Source: Acidovorax sp. 106
GTDB taxonomy: Bacteria > Pseudomonadota > Gammaproteobacteria > Burkholderiales > Burkholderiaceae_C
DNA length: 64,000 nucleotides
NCBI RefSeq assembly: GCF_003663825.1
Contig: NZ_RCCC01000001.1
Span: 2,736,501 to 2,800,500, forward strand
Direction: 5' to 3'
Each line of letters opens with the position of its first letter. Positions within the stretch are counted from its first letter, which is position 1. The notes beneath the pieces are model-generated. The model was not told the origin of the DNA. It ran no database searches and worked only from the letters and a program-made list of their open reading frames with translations. Below are positions 54,936 through 64,000 of the stretch, piece after piece. Made by a program: the position numbers and the translations under genes.

Positions 54936-57056
54936 ATGCATCCCATGTACTGGGTCGATGGCCCATTCCGCTTTCCCCTATCGCGTTTGGCGGGGGCCTT
55001 GGCCGCATTGGGGCTGGGTCTGGGGGCTCTGCAGGCGCACGGCCAGACCACCTTGCCGGAGATGACTGTTCAAGGTGACAGCCCGCCGACCACGGCGGCT
55101 CCCCGCAGCAGTGTGGGAACCAAATCTGACACCCCGTTGCAGGAGGTGCCTCAGTCCATCACGGTGCTCACGCGGGAATCGCTGGAGGCCCAGCAGGCCC
55201 AGAGTGTGCCTCAGGCATTGCGCTATTCCGCCGGTGTGCGGGCCGAGCAGTGGGGGGTAGACCCCCGCTTTGACCAGTTCACCATTCGTGGCTTTGATGT
55301 GGGCTCTTCGGGGATATTTCGTGATGGGCTGTCCTTGCCCACCCAGGGATTCACGGGGTTCAACCAGGAGCCCTATGGACTGGAGCGACTCGAAATATTG
55401 CGCGGGCCCAGCTCGGTGCTTTACGGGCAGACCGAAGTGGGTGGGCTGGTCAATGCCCAAAGCAAGCGGCCCAGCACGCAGCCCATCCGCGAGGTGGGGG
55501 TGACCGTGGGCACCAAGGGGCGCAAGCAAATCACTGCCGATGTAGGAGGGGCCATCGACGAGCAAGGGGACTGGAGCTACCGCTTGACCGTGGTGGGGCG
55601 CGAGGCCCGGGGCCAGGTGGACTACACCAAGGACAACCGTCTGTATGTGGCACCTGCGCTGACCTGGAAGCCCGATGCGAGCATGTCTTTGACTTTGCTG
55701 GCCTACCTGCAAAACGACAGCGTACCCCCGAACATGTACCTGCCCGCTGTGGGGACCTCGCAGCCCGGGCCCTATGGGCGCATACCGAGCAACCGTTACA
55801 CGGGCGAGCCGGGCGTAGACCATTTTGACTCCGAGCAGCGCAGCGTGGGCTACCTCTTGGACAAGCGCTTTAGTGATGCGCTGCGTGCCCGGCAGGCGGT
55901 TCGGTACGCGACCTCCAAGGTGGACTACCGCAGCCTGTACATGACAGGCTTGCGCGATGACCTGCGCACCATTGACCGCGCAGACTTTGCCGTGCAGCAA
56001 AAGGCCACGGTACTCACGGCAGACCAGAACCTGGAATGGGCCGCGCGCTGGGGCCAGGCGGAAAACACCTTGCTGGTGGGCCTGGATTACACCCGGGTGC
56101 GGCTTGATGGGCAGAAGTCGTACGGCACGGCCCCTTCGCTGGATGTGATCGCGCCCGTGTATGGCCAGTCGTTGAGCGCGGCGCCGGTGTATGAAGATGC
56201 GCGCAGCACCCTCACGCAGACGGGCTTGTATGTGCAGGACCAGATCAAGTGGGACTCTCGCTACCTGCTGACGCTGGGCGCGCGCCACGACCGCGGCACC
56301 AACCTGGTAAACGACCGACTGGCCTCGATCAGTACCCGCCAGGAGGATGGCGCCACCTCGGGGCGTGTGGGATTGAGCTGGCTGGGCCTGCAGGGGTGGA
56401 CGCCCTACGCCAGCGTGGCTACTTCGTTCAAGCCCGTGGTCGGGCAGACCGCGTTGGGGCAAAACTTTGTGCCAGAGCGCGGCCGCCAGTCAGAGGTGGG
56501 CGTGAAATGGGCCCCCGCTGGCCAGCAGACCTGGGTGACAGCGGCATTGTTTGATCTGACCAAACGCAATGTGCTGACGGCCGACCCAGACCACCTGGCG
56601 ACCGGGGGGCAGATTCAGCGCGGCGAAGTGCAGGTGCGGGGGCTGGAGCTGGAGGCCGACACCGTGCTGGCGCGCGTCTGGCATGTGCGCGGGGCTTACA
56701 CGCATCTGAATGCGCGCATTACCCGCAATAACGATGGCAACGTCGGCAATCGCCCGGCCCTGGTGGCGCGTGACACCGCATCGGCATGGCTTGAGCGCAC
56801 TTTGGGTGCCGGTTGGCGCGCAGGCATGGGGGTGCGTCGCGTGGGAAGCAGCTTTGGCGATGACGCCAACACGGTGGTGACGCCGGGCGTGACTTTGCTG
56901 GACGCGCTGGTGGGGTATCGGCAAGGGGGGTGGGATGTGGCCCTGAACCTCAACAACCTCACGGACAAGGCCTATCTGGGCAACTGCTCCAGCGATGGTT
57001 CGTGCAACTACGGCGCCCGCCGTCAAGTGTTGCTGACAACCCGTTATCAATGGTGA
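54936..57056 (+). CDS. TonB-dependent siderophore receptor
   Basis: Outer-membrane receptor of 706 residues. Signal peptide ends near residue 36 (QAHG/Q); a TonB-box-like segment (EMTVQG) lies near 42-47. The plug (about 65-175) has VPQSITVLTRESLEAQQ, FTIRGFD and LERLEILRGPSSVLYGQTEVGGLVNAQSK (called here by EILRGPSSVLYG), and the barrel runs to the C-terminal YQW. It is of the FhuA/FoxA/FpvA ferric-siderophore type. There is no N-terminal signalling domain, agreeing with the lack of an ECF sigma gene. GAGGAG precedes the ATG. Confidence 0.95.
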   Translation: MHPMYWVDGPFRFPLSRLAGALAALGLGLGALQAHGQTTLPEMTVQGDSPPTTAAPRSSVGTKSDTPLQEVPQSITVLTRESLEAQQAQSVPQALRYSAGVRAEQWGVDPRFDQFTIRGFDVGSSGIFRDGLSLPTQGFTGFNQEPYGLERLEILRGPSSVLYGQTEVGGLVNAQSKRPSTQPIREVGVTVGTKGRKQITADVGGAIDEQGDWSYRLTVVGREARGQVDYTKDNRLYVAPALTWKPDASMSLTLLAYLQNDSVPPNMYLPAVGTSQPGPYGRIPSNRYTGEPGVDHFDSEQRSVGYLLDKRFSDALRARQAVRYATSKVDYRSLYMTGLRDDLRTIDRADFAVQQKATVLTADQNLEWAARWGQAENTLLVGLDYTRVRLDGQKSYGTAPSLDVIAPVYGQSLSAAPVYEDARSTLTQTGLYVQDQIKWDSRYLLTLGARHDRGTNLVNDRLASISTRQEDGATSGRVGLSWLGLQGWTPYASVATSFKPVVGQTALGQNFVPERGRQSEVGVKWAPAGQQTWVTAALFDLTKRNVLTADPDHLATGGQIQRGEVQVRGLELEADTVLARVWHVRGAYTHLNARITRNNDGNVGNRPALVARDTASAWLERTLGAGWRAGMGVRRVGSSFGDDANTVVTPGVTLLDALVGYRQGGWDVALNLNNLTDKAYLGNCSSDGSCNYGARRQVLLTTRYQW

Positions 57057-58204
57057 TGCACATGAAAAACCCGACAACCCATTCGACTCCATTCTTGCGC
57101 TATTCCACCGCTACCCTGGGCATGCAGCCCCTGCAAGTGCAGTATCCCTGCGAACCGGACCACGAGCGCGAGTTAAGCGTTTTGCGTGTTTTGCGCGATG
57201 GCGTCGAGGTGCTGCGCATGCAAGTGCACATGTCTGCGCACGAAGCGCAACAGGCCCGGCTGCAGGTGTTGGCGAAGTGGGACGGCGGCGGGGTGGACAC
57301 AGAGCAGAGCGCTGCGGTGGCGCCGCTACTGGCTGCATTGGAGGCCCTTTGCTTGGCCCATCCTGATCTGGTGCAGCTGGAGCTTCTGGCCGACGATTGG
57401 CATGCGCAGCTGCCCTGGTTGCAACAGCGGGGCATTGTGAGGGCGCAAGGTGCGCAGTGGTTTGCGCAAGTCAGCATGCTCTGGCAGTTGCCCGATTTGT
57501 GGCTGCCCACGCAGCGAGCCGCATTCCCTTACCCGCAGCATCACGTCCGCACAGGCGCGAACTGGCATCCCTTGCGGCTCGCCAAAGTGGGTGGCTATGT
57601 GTACGAGCGATTCATTCCCTGGCTGGGGCAGTCGGTGGCCTTTCGGGTGGCCAATGTGGAGCAAGACCTGGAGCGCTTGCACCGCTGGATGAATGCGCCG
57701 CATGTGGCCCCGTTCTTTCAGGAAGAGGGAGACCTGGCGTACCACCGCAACTACCTGCAAGCACGCCTGGACGATCCCCACATGGTGCCGCTGATTGCCG
57801 AATTTGACCGCCAGCCCTTTGGGTATATGGAAATCTATTGGGCCAAAGAGAACCGGCTGGGGCCCTACTACGACGCGAACGACTATGACCGGGGCTGGCA
57901 TGTGCTGGTGGGGGAGCTGGCGTATTCCGGCGGAGCATGGATCAGTGCCTGGCTGCCGTCGTTGATGCACTACCTGTTTCTGGACGAGCCCCGCACGCAG
58001 CGCATCGTGGGCGAGCCTGCGGCCAGCCATGTGCGCCAGGTGCGCAACCTTGAGCGCTCTGGGTTTGCGTCGATCAAAGACTTTGACTTTGCACACAAGC
58101 GGGCCACGTTGGTGATGCTGCTGCGAGAGAAGTATTTCGCTAACCGACTATGGCGCCCGGCATCCGGCGCTCAGTCGCCAGCATCCACAGCGCAAACGTC
58201 CTGA
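57056..58204 (+). CDS. IucB-type siderophore N-acyltransferase
   Basis: Acyltransferase of 382 residues. The C-terminal half (about 195-365) is the GNAT-fold Acyltransf_8/IucB type, with FGYMEIYWAKENRLGPYY, DYDRGWHVLVGE and RNLERSGF. In aerobactin-like pathways this enzyme acylates an N-hydroxylated Lys or Orn side chain to a hydroxamate. The N-terminal 150 residues are less conserved. ATG 57056 overlaps the receptor stop (TGATG); ATG 57062 is also possible. The neighbouring monooxygenase supplies the hydroxylamine. Confidence 0.9.
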   Translation: MHMKNPTTHSTPFLRYSTATLGMQPLQVQYPCEPDHERELSVLRVLRDGVEVLRMQVHMSAHEAQQARLQVLAKWDGGGVDTEQSAAVAPLLAALEALCLAHPDLVQLELLADDWHAQLPWLQQRGIVRAQGAQWFAQVSMLWQLPDLWLPTQRAAFPYPQHHVRTGANWHPLRLAKVGGYVYERFIPWLGQSVAFRVANVEQDLERLHRWMNAPHVAPFFQEEGDLAYHRNYLQARLDDPHMVPLIAEFDRQPFGYMEIYWAKENRLGPYYDANDYDRGWHVLVGELAYSGGAWISAWLPSLMHYLFLDEPRTQRIVGEPAASHVRQVRNLERSGFASIKDFDFAHKRATLVMLLREKYFANRLWRPASGAQSPASTAQTS

Positions 58205-58234
58205 ATCCCTTGAACTCTGAAGAAAGACTGCAAC

Positions 58235-59581
58235 ATGCTGGCACCTGTACCAACGTATGACGTGATGGGCGTGGGCTTTGGCCCTTCCAATATTTCTTTG
58301 GCGATTGCAATGGACGAGCTGGCGGCCTCGGGCGGGCCGCAGTGGTCGCGCTGTTTTGTGGAAAAGCAAAAGCAGTTTGCCTGGCATGGGCACATGCTGT
58401 TGCCCGGCACTGATATGCAGATCGCCTTTCTCAAGGATCTGGTGTCGCTGCGCAATCCCACCAGCGTCTATTCTTTTGTGAACTACTTGCGCCAGAGCGA
58501 TCGCCTGGAAGCCTTCATTGATCAAAAGACGCTGTTTCCCAGCCGCATTGAGTTCAATGACTATCTGCGCTGGGTGGCTGGGCATTTCAGTGCGGACTGT
58601 CGGTATGGGGAAACCGTCTCGCAGGTGACCCCGGAATACGAGCGCGGTGAAGTGGTGGCCTTGCAGGTGCATTCGCACGACGCGCACGGGCGTGAACACA
58701 TGCGACGCTGCCGGTCGCTGGTGATTGCGCCCGGGGGCGCTCCTTACATTCCAGCACCCTTCCATGCGCTGAGCGATCCGCGGGTGTTTCACACCGGGCG
58801 TTATCTGGAGCAGCTTCAGATGCAGGGATGGTCGCAATGCCCACCAGATCGGGTGGCCGTGGTGGGGGGCGGGCAAAGCGCAGCGGAGGTGTTCCTGGAC
58901 CTTTCGCAGCGCTATCCACATGCTCAGATCGACCTGATCTTCCGGGGCAATGCGCTCAAGCCCGCAGAAGATGCGCCGTCCATCAATCACATCTTTGCGC
59001 CGGACTACGTGAACTTCTTCCACGCCCAGCCGGCTGCGGTGCGGGCGAATTTGCTGGCCGAGTTTCGCAACACGAACTATGCAGTGGTGGACCGCGACTT
59101 GATTGAGCGCATCAGTGCCATGCAATACGCGCAGCGCGTCAGTGGCATTGACCAGTACCGTGTTTTGCCAGGCTACGCAGTGCAGGCAGTGCATGGGGCC
59201 AGTGACGGGGTGTATTTGGACTTGCAAACCGTGGCGGGTGGGCATGGGCAGCCTTCGGTGAACGGCGCATCCTCTCGCCCTTATCAGGCCGTGGTTCTCG
59301 CTACAGGGTACCAGCGCGATGCCAGTCAGTCCCTGCTCGCCTCACTGCCTGAGGCTGTGCGCGGTAGCTGGCAAGTGGGGCGTGACTATCGCCTGCAACT
59401 GCCTGCCCATGTGCGAGCGCCCATTTTTGCGCAGGGCTTCTCGGAATCCACCCACGGGCTGTCGGACACCCTGCTGTCGGTGATGGCGGTGCGTGCTGGG
59501 GAAATTGCCCGGTCGCTGGCTTCGCTCCTGTCCACGACGGCAACGCGCCGCGCGCAGGCCGATGAAGAGGTGGCACTGTGA
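58235..59581 (+). CDS. L-ornithine N5- (or lysine N6-) monooxygenase
   Basis: Flavin-dependent N-hydroxylase, 448 residues. FAD motif GVGFGPSN at 12-19, substrate-region KDLVSLRNPTSVYSFVNYL, NADPH motif VVGGGQSAAE at 209-218, and ATGY at 356-359. The PvdA/SidA-like stretch DLVSLRNPTS and FNDYLRW make ornithine more likely than lysine, but the family cannot be split safely by eye. It produces the N-hydroxy amino acid that the acyltransferase completes. Confidence 0.93.
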   Translation: MLAPVPTYDVMGVGFGPSNISLAIAMDELAASGGPQWSRCFVEKQKQFAWHGHMLLPGTDMQIAFLKDLVSLRNPTSVYSFVNYLRQSDRLEAFIDQKTLFPSRIEFNDYLRWVAGHFSADCRYGETVSQVTPEYERGEVVALQVHSHDAHGREHMRRCRSLVIAPGGAPYIPAPFHALSDPRVFHTGRYLEQLQMQGWSQCPPDRVAVVGGGQSAAEVFLDLSQRYPHAQIDLIFRGNALKPAEDAPSINHIFAPDYVNFFHAQPAAVRANLLAEFRNTNYAVVDRDLIERISAMQYAQRVSGIDQYRVLPGYAVQAVHGASDGVYLDLQTVAGGHGQPSVNGASSRPYQAVVLATGYQRDASQSLLASLPEAVRGSWQVGRDYRLQLPAHVRAPIFAQGFSESTHGLSDTLLSVMAVRAGEIARSLASLLSTTATRRAQADEEVAL

Positions 59582-60990
59582 GTGCGCAGAGCTTGGCGCC
59601 GTCATCCGATGCCCCGCCGTCTGGCGCTTTGGCGCAGTGGTTGAGGGGGCGGCTGCCGGACATGCAGTCACCCCAACTTCAGCGTCTGATCTGGTCGTTG
59701 GCCATTCCTTCGGTGATCGGGCTGTCGGCCAATGCCGGGCATCAGCTTGTCAACGCATTTTTTGTGGGACAGCTGGGCACCCATGCGCTGGCGGCTGTGG
59801 CCTTGTGCTTTCCGCTGGTGATGGTGTTTTCCGCCGTGGGCGAGGGGTTTGGTGTGGGGGCTGCCAGCGCCATCGCCCGTTACCTGGGGGCCGAACAGGC
59901 CGATCGTGCCAGTGGCATCGCCTCGACCATGGTATTGCTGGTGGCTGCCCTGGGTGGGGTGCTGGCGTTGCTGGTGGCCCCATTCCTCGCGCCGTTGCTG
60001 CAATGGATGGGGGCGCAACCGCAGGACATGGATGCGGCAGTGGCTTATGCCACGGTGTTTGTCTGGACGGTGCCATTCATGCTGTTGCAAATGTTGTGTG
60101 ACTTTGTGGCGATTGCAGAGGGGAATGCGCGCTTTAGCATGTGGACGCTGATTGGCTCGTTTGCTTTGAATGTGATCCTGGACCCGATCTTTATCTTCTA
60201 TCTGGACGGCGGTGTGGTCGGGGCAGCGTACGCTACGTCGGTGTCTTGCCTGGCGGCCCTGGCGGCGTATGGGGTGTATTTTTATCGGCGGTGGGGGCGT
60301 CTGCGGGTGGCACCCAGCCAGATGCGCTGGGACGCAGAGGCCCTGCGCAGCGTGGCCTCTGTGGGGGCGGGTGCGGCGGCTGCCACGGGTTTGGCAGCCC
60401 TGGCGTATGCGCTGGTGTATCGCAGTGCCAGCGCCTTTGGCGAGACTGCGGTGGCCGCAGTGGCCATTGCCTTGCGCTTGCAGGCTGGCGGGGTGCTGCC
60501 TTTGGTGGGTTTTTGCTTGGGCGCGCAGGCCTTGCTGGGCTTTGCCTGGGGGGCTGGGCAATCGCAGCGCTATGCGCGCGCCGTGTGGCTCATGTTGTGG
60601 ATCGCCGGAGGCTTTGCCGTGCTGTATGCGCTGGGCATGATCGTGCTGGCCCCGTCGGTGGTGACTTGGTTCACGGACGACCCGGCCGTGCAGGCGCAGG
60701 CCGTAGTGGCGTGTCGAATCGTCCATGCCTGCTTTGCCACCTTTGGTTTGTACATGGTGGCGGTCGTGTCGCTGCAGGCTGCCGGGCGGGCTCGCCAGGC
60801 AGCATGGCTGGCCCTGGCACCGCAGGGGTACATGCTGGTGCCCTGCTTGCTGGTGCTGCCTGCCGTGTGGGGCTTGGCAGGGGTCTATGCCAGCCTGGGC
60901 GTAGCCGCTGTGGCCAGCGCCGCCTTGGCTGCCGTGCTGCTGCGTATGCAGTTGCGTGATGCGGCGCAGGTGCAGCCCCCCGTGTCTTGA
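59578..60990 (+). CDS. MATE-family exporter of the siderophore locus
   Basis: Inner-membrane MATE antiporter, 470 residues with twelve hydrophobic segments. Typical segments are IPSVIGLSANAGHQLVNAFFVGQLG in helix 1, the GEGFGVGAASAIARYLGA loop, and in the second half GFCLGAQALLGFAWGAGQ. GTG 59578 overlaps the monooxygenase stop (GTGA), so translation is coupled and export of the siderophore is the likely role. MFS or ABC exporters are more usual in such loci. Confidence 0.92.
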   Translation: MSAQSLAPSSDAPPSGALAQWLRGRLPDMQSPQLQRLIWSLAIPSVIGLSANAGHQLVNAFFVGQLGTHALAAVALCFPLVMVFSAVGEGFGVGAASAIARYLGAEQADRASGIASTMVLLVAALGGVLALLVAPFLAPLLQWMGAQPQDMDAAVAYATVFVWTVPFMLLQMLCDFVAIAEGNARFSMWTLIGSFALNVILDPIFIFYLDGGVVGAAYATSVSCLAALAAYGVYFYRRWGRLRVAPSQMRWDAEALRSVASVGAGAAAATGLAALAYALVYRSASAFGETAVAAVAIALRLQAGGVLPLVGFCLGAQALLGFAWGAGQSQRYARAVWLMLWIAGGFAVLYALGMIVLAPSVVTWFTDDPAVQAQAVVACRIVHACFATFGLYMVAVVSLQAAGRARQAAWLALAPQGYMLVPCLLVLPAVWGLAGVYASLGVAAVASAALAAVLLRMQLRDAAQVQPPVS

Positions 60991-61246
60991 TGGCGGTTAT
61001 CGCCGCAGGCCGGCGGCCGTATCAAAAGCGTGCACACGATCTAGGCGGGGATGAACCTGCTGCATGTCGCCGGGGTGTGGGGTGGGGACGCTTTCTTAGG
61101 TCCGCAAGATCAAGGTCTCTTCGCCGAGCCAGTTTGCCAATGCCACGGTGGGCAGTCCAGCGGGGGGAGGGCCAGGAGGGGCGGTGATCGCCTGCATCTG
61201 GCAAAGGAAGGGGCTGTGGGCAGGGGCTCAGGCCAGTGCGATCCGT
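60991..61246. other. Gene-free stretch between the siderophore locus and the VOC gene
   Basis: About 256 bases at the convergent junction. No clear terminator, repeat copy or ORF with a ribosome binding site is seen. It is the right-hand boundary of the candidate inserted locus. Confidence 0.4.
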
Positions 61247-61588
61247 TCAGGCAGATTCGCCAAACTTGAGCAGGTTACCGTGGGGGTCGATGACGTAGAA
61301 CTCGCGCATGCCCCAGTCGCGCAGCTGCGGGGGCGCTACCTGCAGGCCGCGCTGCGCAAAGTCGGCGTGCAGTGCGGCGGTGTCGCACCGCACGTAGCAC
61401 GAGGTGTTTTCGGCGATGTGGCGTTCGGTGCAGCGCCACAGGTGCAACTCACAGCCGCCCCGCGCCAGCATCAGGTAGTCGGCTGACGCATGCAGGCAGT
61501 CAAAGCCCAGCAGCTCGATGTAGAACTGCCGGGACTCTGCCAAGTTCAGCGATGCCAGCACCGGCACGGTGGCGAGGATGCCTGCCAT
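61247..61588 (-). CDS. VOC-family (glyoxalase/bleomycin-resistance-like) protein
   Basis: Small VOC protein, 113 residues, of the paired beta-alpha-beta fold. VPVLASLNLAESRQFYIELLGFD at the start, GCELHLW in the middle (metal His) and FYVIDPHGNLLKFGE at the end (metal Glu). It might bind a small ligand or metal; resemblance to bleomycin-binding proteins does not establish resistance. It lies 18 bases after ugpC on the same strand and is probably co-transcribed. Confidence 0.88.
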   Translation of the reverse strand: MAGILATVPVLASLNLAESRQFYIELLGFDCLHASADYLMLARGGCELHLWRCTERHIAENTSCYVRCDTAALHADFAQRGLQVAPPQLRDWGMREFYVIDPHGNLLKFGESA

Positions 61589-61606
61589 GGTGGGCCGTGC
61601 GCGGGC

Positions 61607-62611
<1,005 letters not shown>

Positions 62612-62670
62612 TTTGCTCTTAAATTGATAGCTGCTAGCGCTTGATTGGTAAGCGCTGGAGGCAGATTTTG
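62612..62670 (+). repeat. Dispersed hairpin repeat filling the ugpC-ugpE gap
   Basis: TTTGCTCTTAAATTGATAGC, TGCTAGCGCTT, loop GATTGGT, right arm AAGCGCTGGAGGC, tail AGATTTTG. It occupies the whole 60-base space between the ugpE stop and the ugpC start on the minus strand, where it could tune relative expression. Confidence 0.9.
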
Positions 62671-62671
62671 T

Positions 62672-63523
62672 TTATTTTTCTGTATCGACCAGGCCCTTGA
62701 CGAACCAGCGCTGCATGAACACCACCACCAGGGCGGGGGGCAGCATGGCCAACAGGGCCGTGGCCATCACCACGTTCCATTCGTTGCCGGTGTCGCCGCC
62801 CGCAATCATGCGTTTGATGCCGATCACCACGGGGTACATGTCTTCTGAGGTGGTCACGAGCAGCGGCCACAGGTACTGGTTCCAGCCATAGATAAACTGG
62901 ATCACGAACAGCGCCGCGATGGACGTGCGCGACAGCGGCACCAGGATGTCTTTGAAGAAACGCAGCGGGCCTGCACCGTCGATGCGCGCGGCCTCCACCA
63001 GCTCGTCCGGCACCGTCAGGAAAAACTGGCGGAACAGGAAGGTGGCTGTGGCCGATGCAATGAGCGGCACCGTCAGGCCCGCATAGGTGTTGAGCATGCC
63101 CAGGTTGGACACCACCTGGTAGGTGGGGCCAATGCGCACTTCCACGGGCAGCATCAGCGTGATGAAGATGAGCCAAAAGCAGATGCCCTTGAAGGGGAAG
63201 CGGAAGTACACGATGGCGAAGGCCGACAGCAGCGAGATGGCGATCTTGCCCACGGTGATGACCATGGCGGTGACGAAGCTCACCCACATCATGTGCGCCA
63301 CCGGGGCGCTGGAGCCAGGGCCCGTGCCGCCGCCGAACAGGGCGGTTTTGTAGGTCTCCCAGAAATTGCCGCCGGGCAGCAGGGGCATGGGCACCTGCAC
63401 GATGTCCTGCGCGGTGTGGGTAGACGCCACAAACGCCAGGTACAGCGGGAAGCCCACGATGATGACGCCCAGCACCATGATCAGGTGCGAGAACGCCTTT
63501 AAGAAAGGACTGCGTTCAACCAT
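62672..63523 (-). CDS. ugpE: sn-glycerol-3-phosphate ABC transporter permease UgpE
   Basis: Inner-membrane permease of 283 residues with six membrane helices (the first about 12-33). The EAA loop for the ATPase is [23 protein letters not shown] 63523 ([14 protein letters not shown]) is preferred to a frame extension of 8 residues. It is 1 base from the ugpA stop. Confidence 0.94.
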   Translation of the reverse strand: MVERSPFLKAFSHLIMVLGVIIVGFPLYLAFVASTHTAQDIVQVPMPLLPGGNFWETYKTALFGGGTGPGSSAPVAHMMWVSFVTAMVITVGKIAISLLSAFAIVYFRFPFKGICFWLIFITLMLPVEVRIGPTYQVVSNLGMLNTYAGLTVPLIASATATFLFRQFFLTVPDELVEAARIDGAGPLRFFKDILVPLSRTSIAALFVIQFIYGWNQYLWPLLVTTSEDMYPVVIGIKRMIAGGDTGNEWNVVMATALLAMLPPALVVVFMQRWFVKGLVDTEK

Positions 63524-63524
63524 T

Positions 63525-64000
63525 TCAATACTGCACTTTCTTTTCAACGTAGCGGAACTGGATGACTGTCAGTACGACCACGATGGCCATCAGCACCACC
63601 GATTGCGCCGCCGATCCGCCCATGTCCATGGCCTTGAAGCCATCGTGATAGACCTTGTAGACCAGGATCGAGGTGTCCTGTCCAGGGCCGCCCTGCGTGG
63701 TGGAGTCCACGATGGCGAAGGTGTCGAAGAAGGCGTACACCACGTTGATCACCAACAGGAAGAACGTGGTGGGCGACAGCAGCGGAAACTGGATGCTCCA
63801 GAACCGGCGCCAAGGGCCTGCACCGTCAATGGCCGCCGCTTCGATCAGCGATTTGGGGATGGACTGCAGCCCTGCCAGGAAGAACAGGAAGTTGTAGGAG
63901 ATCTGTTTCCACACGGCCGCAATCACGATCAGCGTCATCGCATGGTCGGAGTTGAGCAAGTGGTTCCAGTCCAGTCCGGACTTGCGCAGCAAATACGCCA
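63525..64000 (-). CDS. ugpA: sn-glycerol-3-phosphate ABC transporter permease UgpA (partial)
   Basis: C-terminal 158 codons of the partner permease; the start lies beyond the window. The EAA loop is [20 protein letters not shown], followed by the helix [20 protein letters not shown] (split by a short loop) and a last helix [14 protein letters not shown]. The order ugpA-ugpE-ugpC on the minus strand is the usual one. Confidence 0.92.
   Translation of the reverse strand, partial: AYLLRKSGLDWNHLLNSDHAMTLIVIAAVWKQISYNFLFFLAGLQSIPKSLIEAAAIDGAGPWRRFWSIQFPLLSPTTFFLLVINVVYAFFDTFAIVDSTTQGGPGQDTSILVYKVYHDGFKAMDMGGSAAQSVVLMAIVVVLTVIQFRYVEKKVQY

Overview
The window looks like a chromosomal segment of a betaproteobacterium in the Comamonadaceae, most like Acidovorax. 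The evidence is gene order: hisFIE / HIT / tatABC / HtrA-type protease / NIF3, petABC-sspAB, pilBCD-coaE-zapD-yacG, and ispB / rplU-rpmA-obgE-proB / rppH / proS. GC is high, and a quasi-palindromic intergenic repeat that I recall from this family is present. No database search was possible, so all names rest on motifs, length and context.

Layout. 235-6240 (minus) is a four-gene exopolysaccharide-type locus: a zinc-ribbon protein with a degenerate GGDEF-like domain, a processive GT2 synthase, a TolC-like outer-membrane factor fused to a TIM-barrel-like domain, and an HlyD/Alg44-like adaptor. galE follows divergently. 7549-16260 is housekeeping: hisF, hisI, hisE, a DUF4870 membrane protein, a patatin lipase, a HIT protein, tatABC, an HtrA-type protease (minus), NIF3 and pdxA. 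16368-21211 holds mscL, the cytochrome bc1 complex (petABC), sspA, sspB and tRNA-Thr(UGU). 21252-28515 holds a DciA-like gene, an M23 peptidase, secA, argJ, a DUF815 ATPase, mutT and yacG. 28548-33856 (minus) is zapD, coaE and pilDCB. 34170-48331 covers ispB, rplU-rpmA-obgE-proB, rppH, proS, a Tat-exported lytic transglycosylase, a CorC-like protein, a Lon-like AAA protein without a protease domain, grxD, prmC, prfA and hemA.

The accessory region is 50.6-61 kb. It is a compact siderophore locus on the plus strand under a near-consensus Fur box: a single-module NRPS (C-A-T-TE), a TonB receptor, an IucB-type acyltransferase, an ornithine/lysine N-monooxygenase and a MATE exporter. The genes imply a hydroxamate built from one N-hydroxy-N-acylated amino acid, possibly by iterative use of the one module. 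Its C domain has HRxxxDG in place of HHxxxDG. The locus sits between ugpQ on one side and VOC-ugpC-ugpE-ugpA on the other, all minus strand, so it may have been inserted into a ugp gene group.

Across the window, nine full copies of a roughly 50-65 bp intergenic hairpin element (plus one partial copy) occur, all in the same orientation regardless of gene direction. One abuts a (GATAGC)6 tandem array and one supplies the ribosome binding site of the next gene. The best candidates for undescribed biology are the polysaccharide secretion locus, the minimal siderophore locus and this repeat family.
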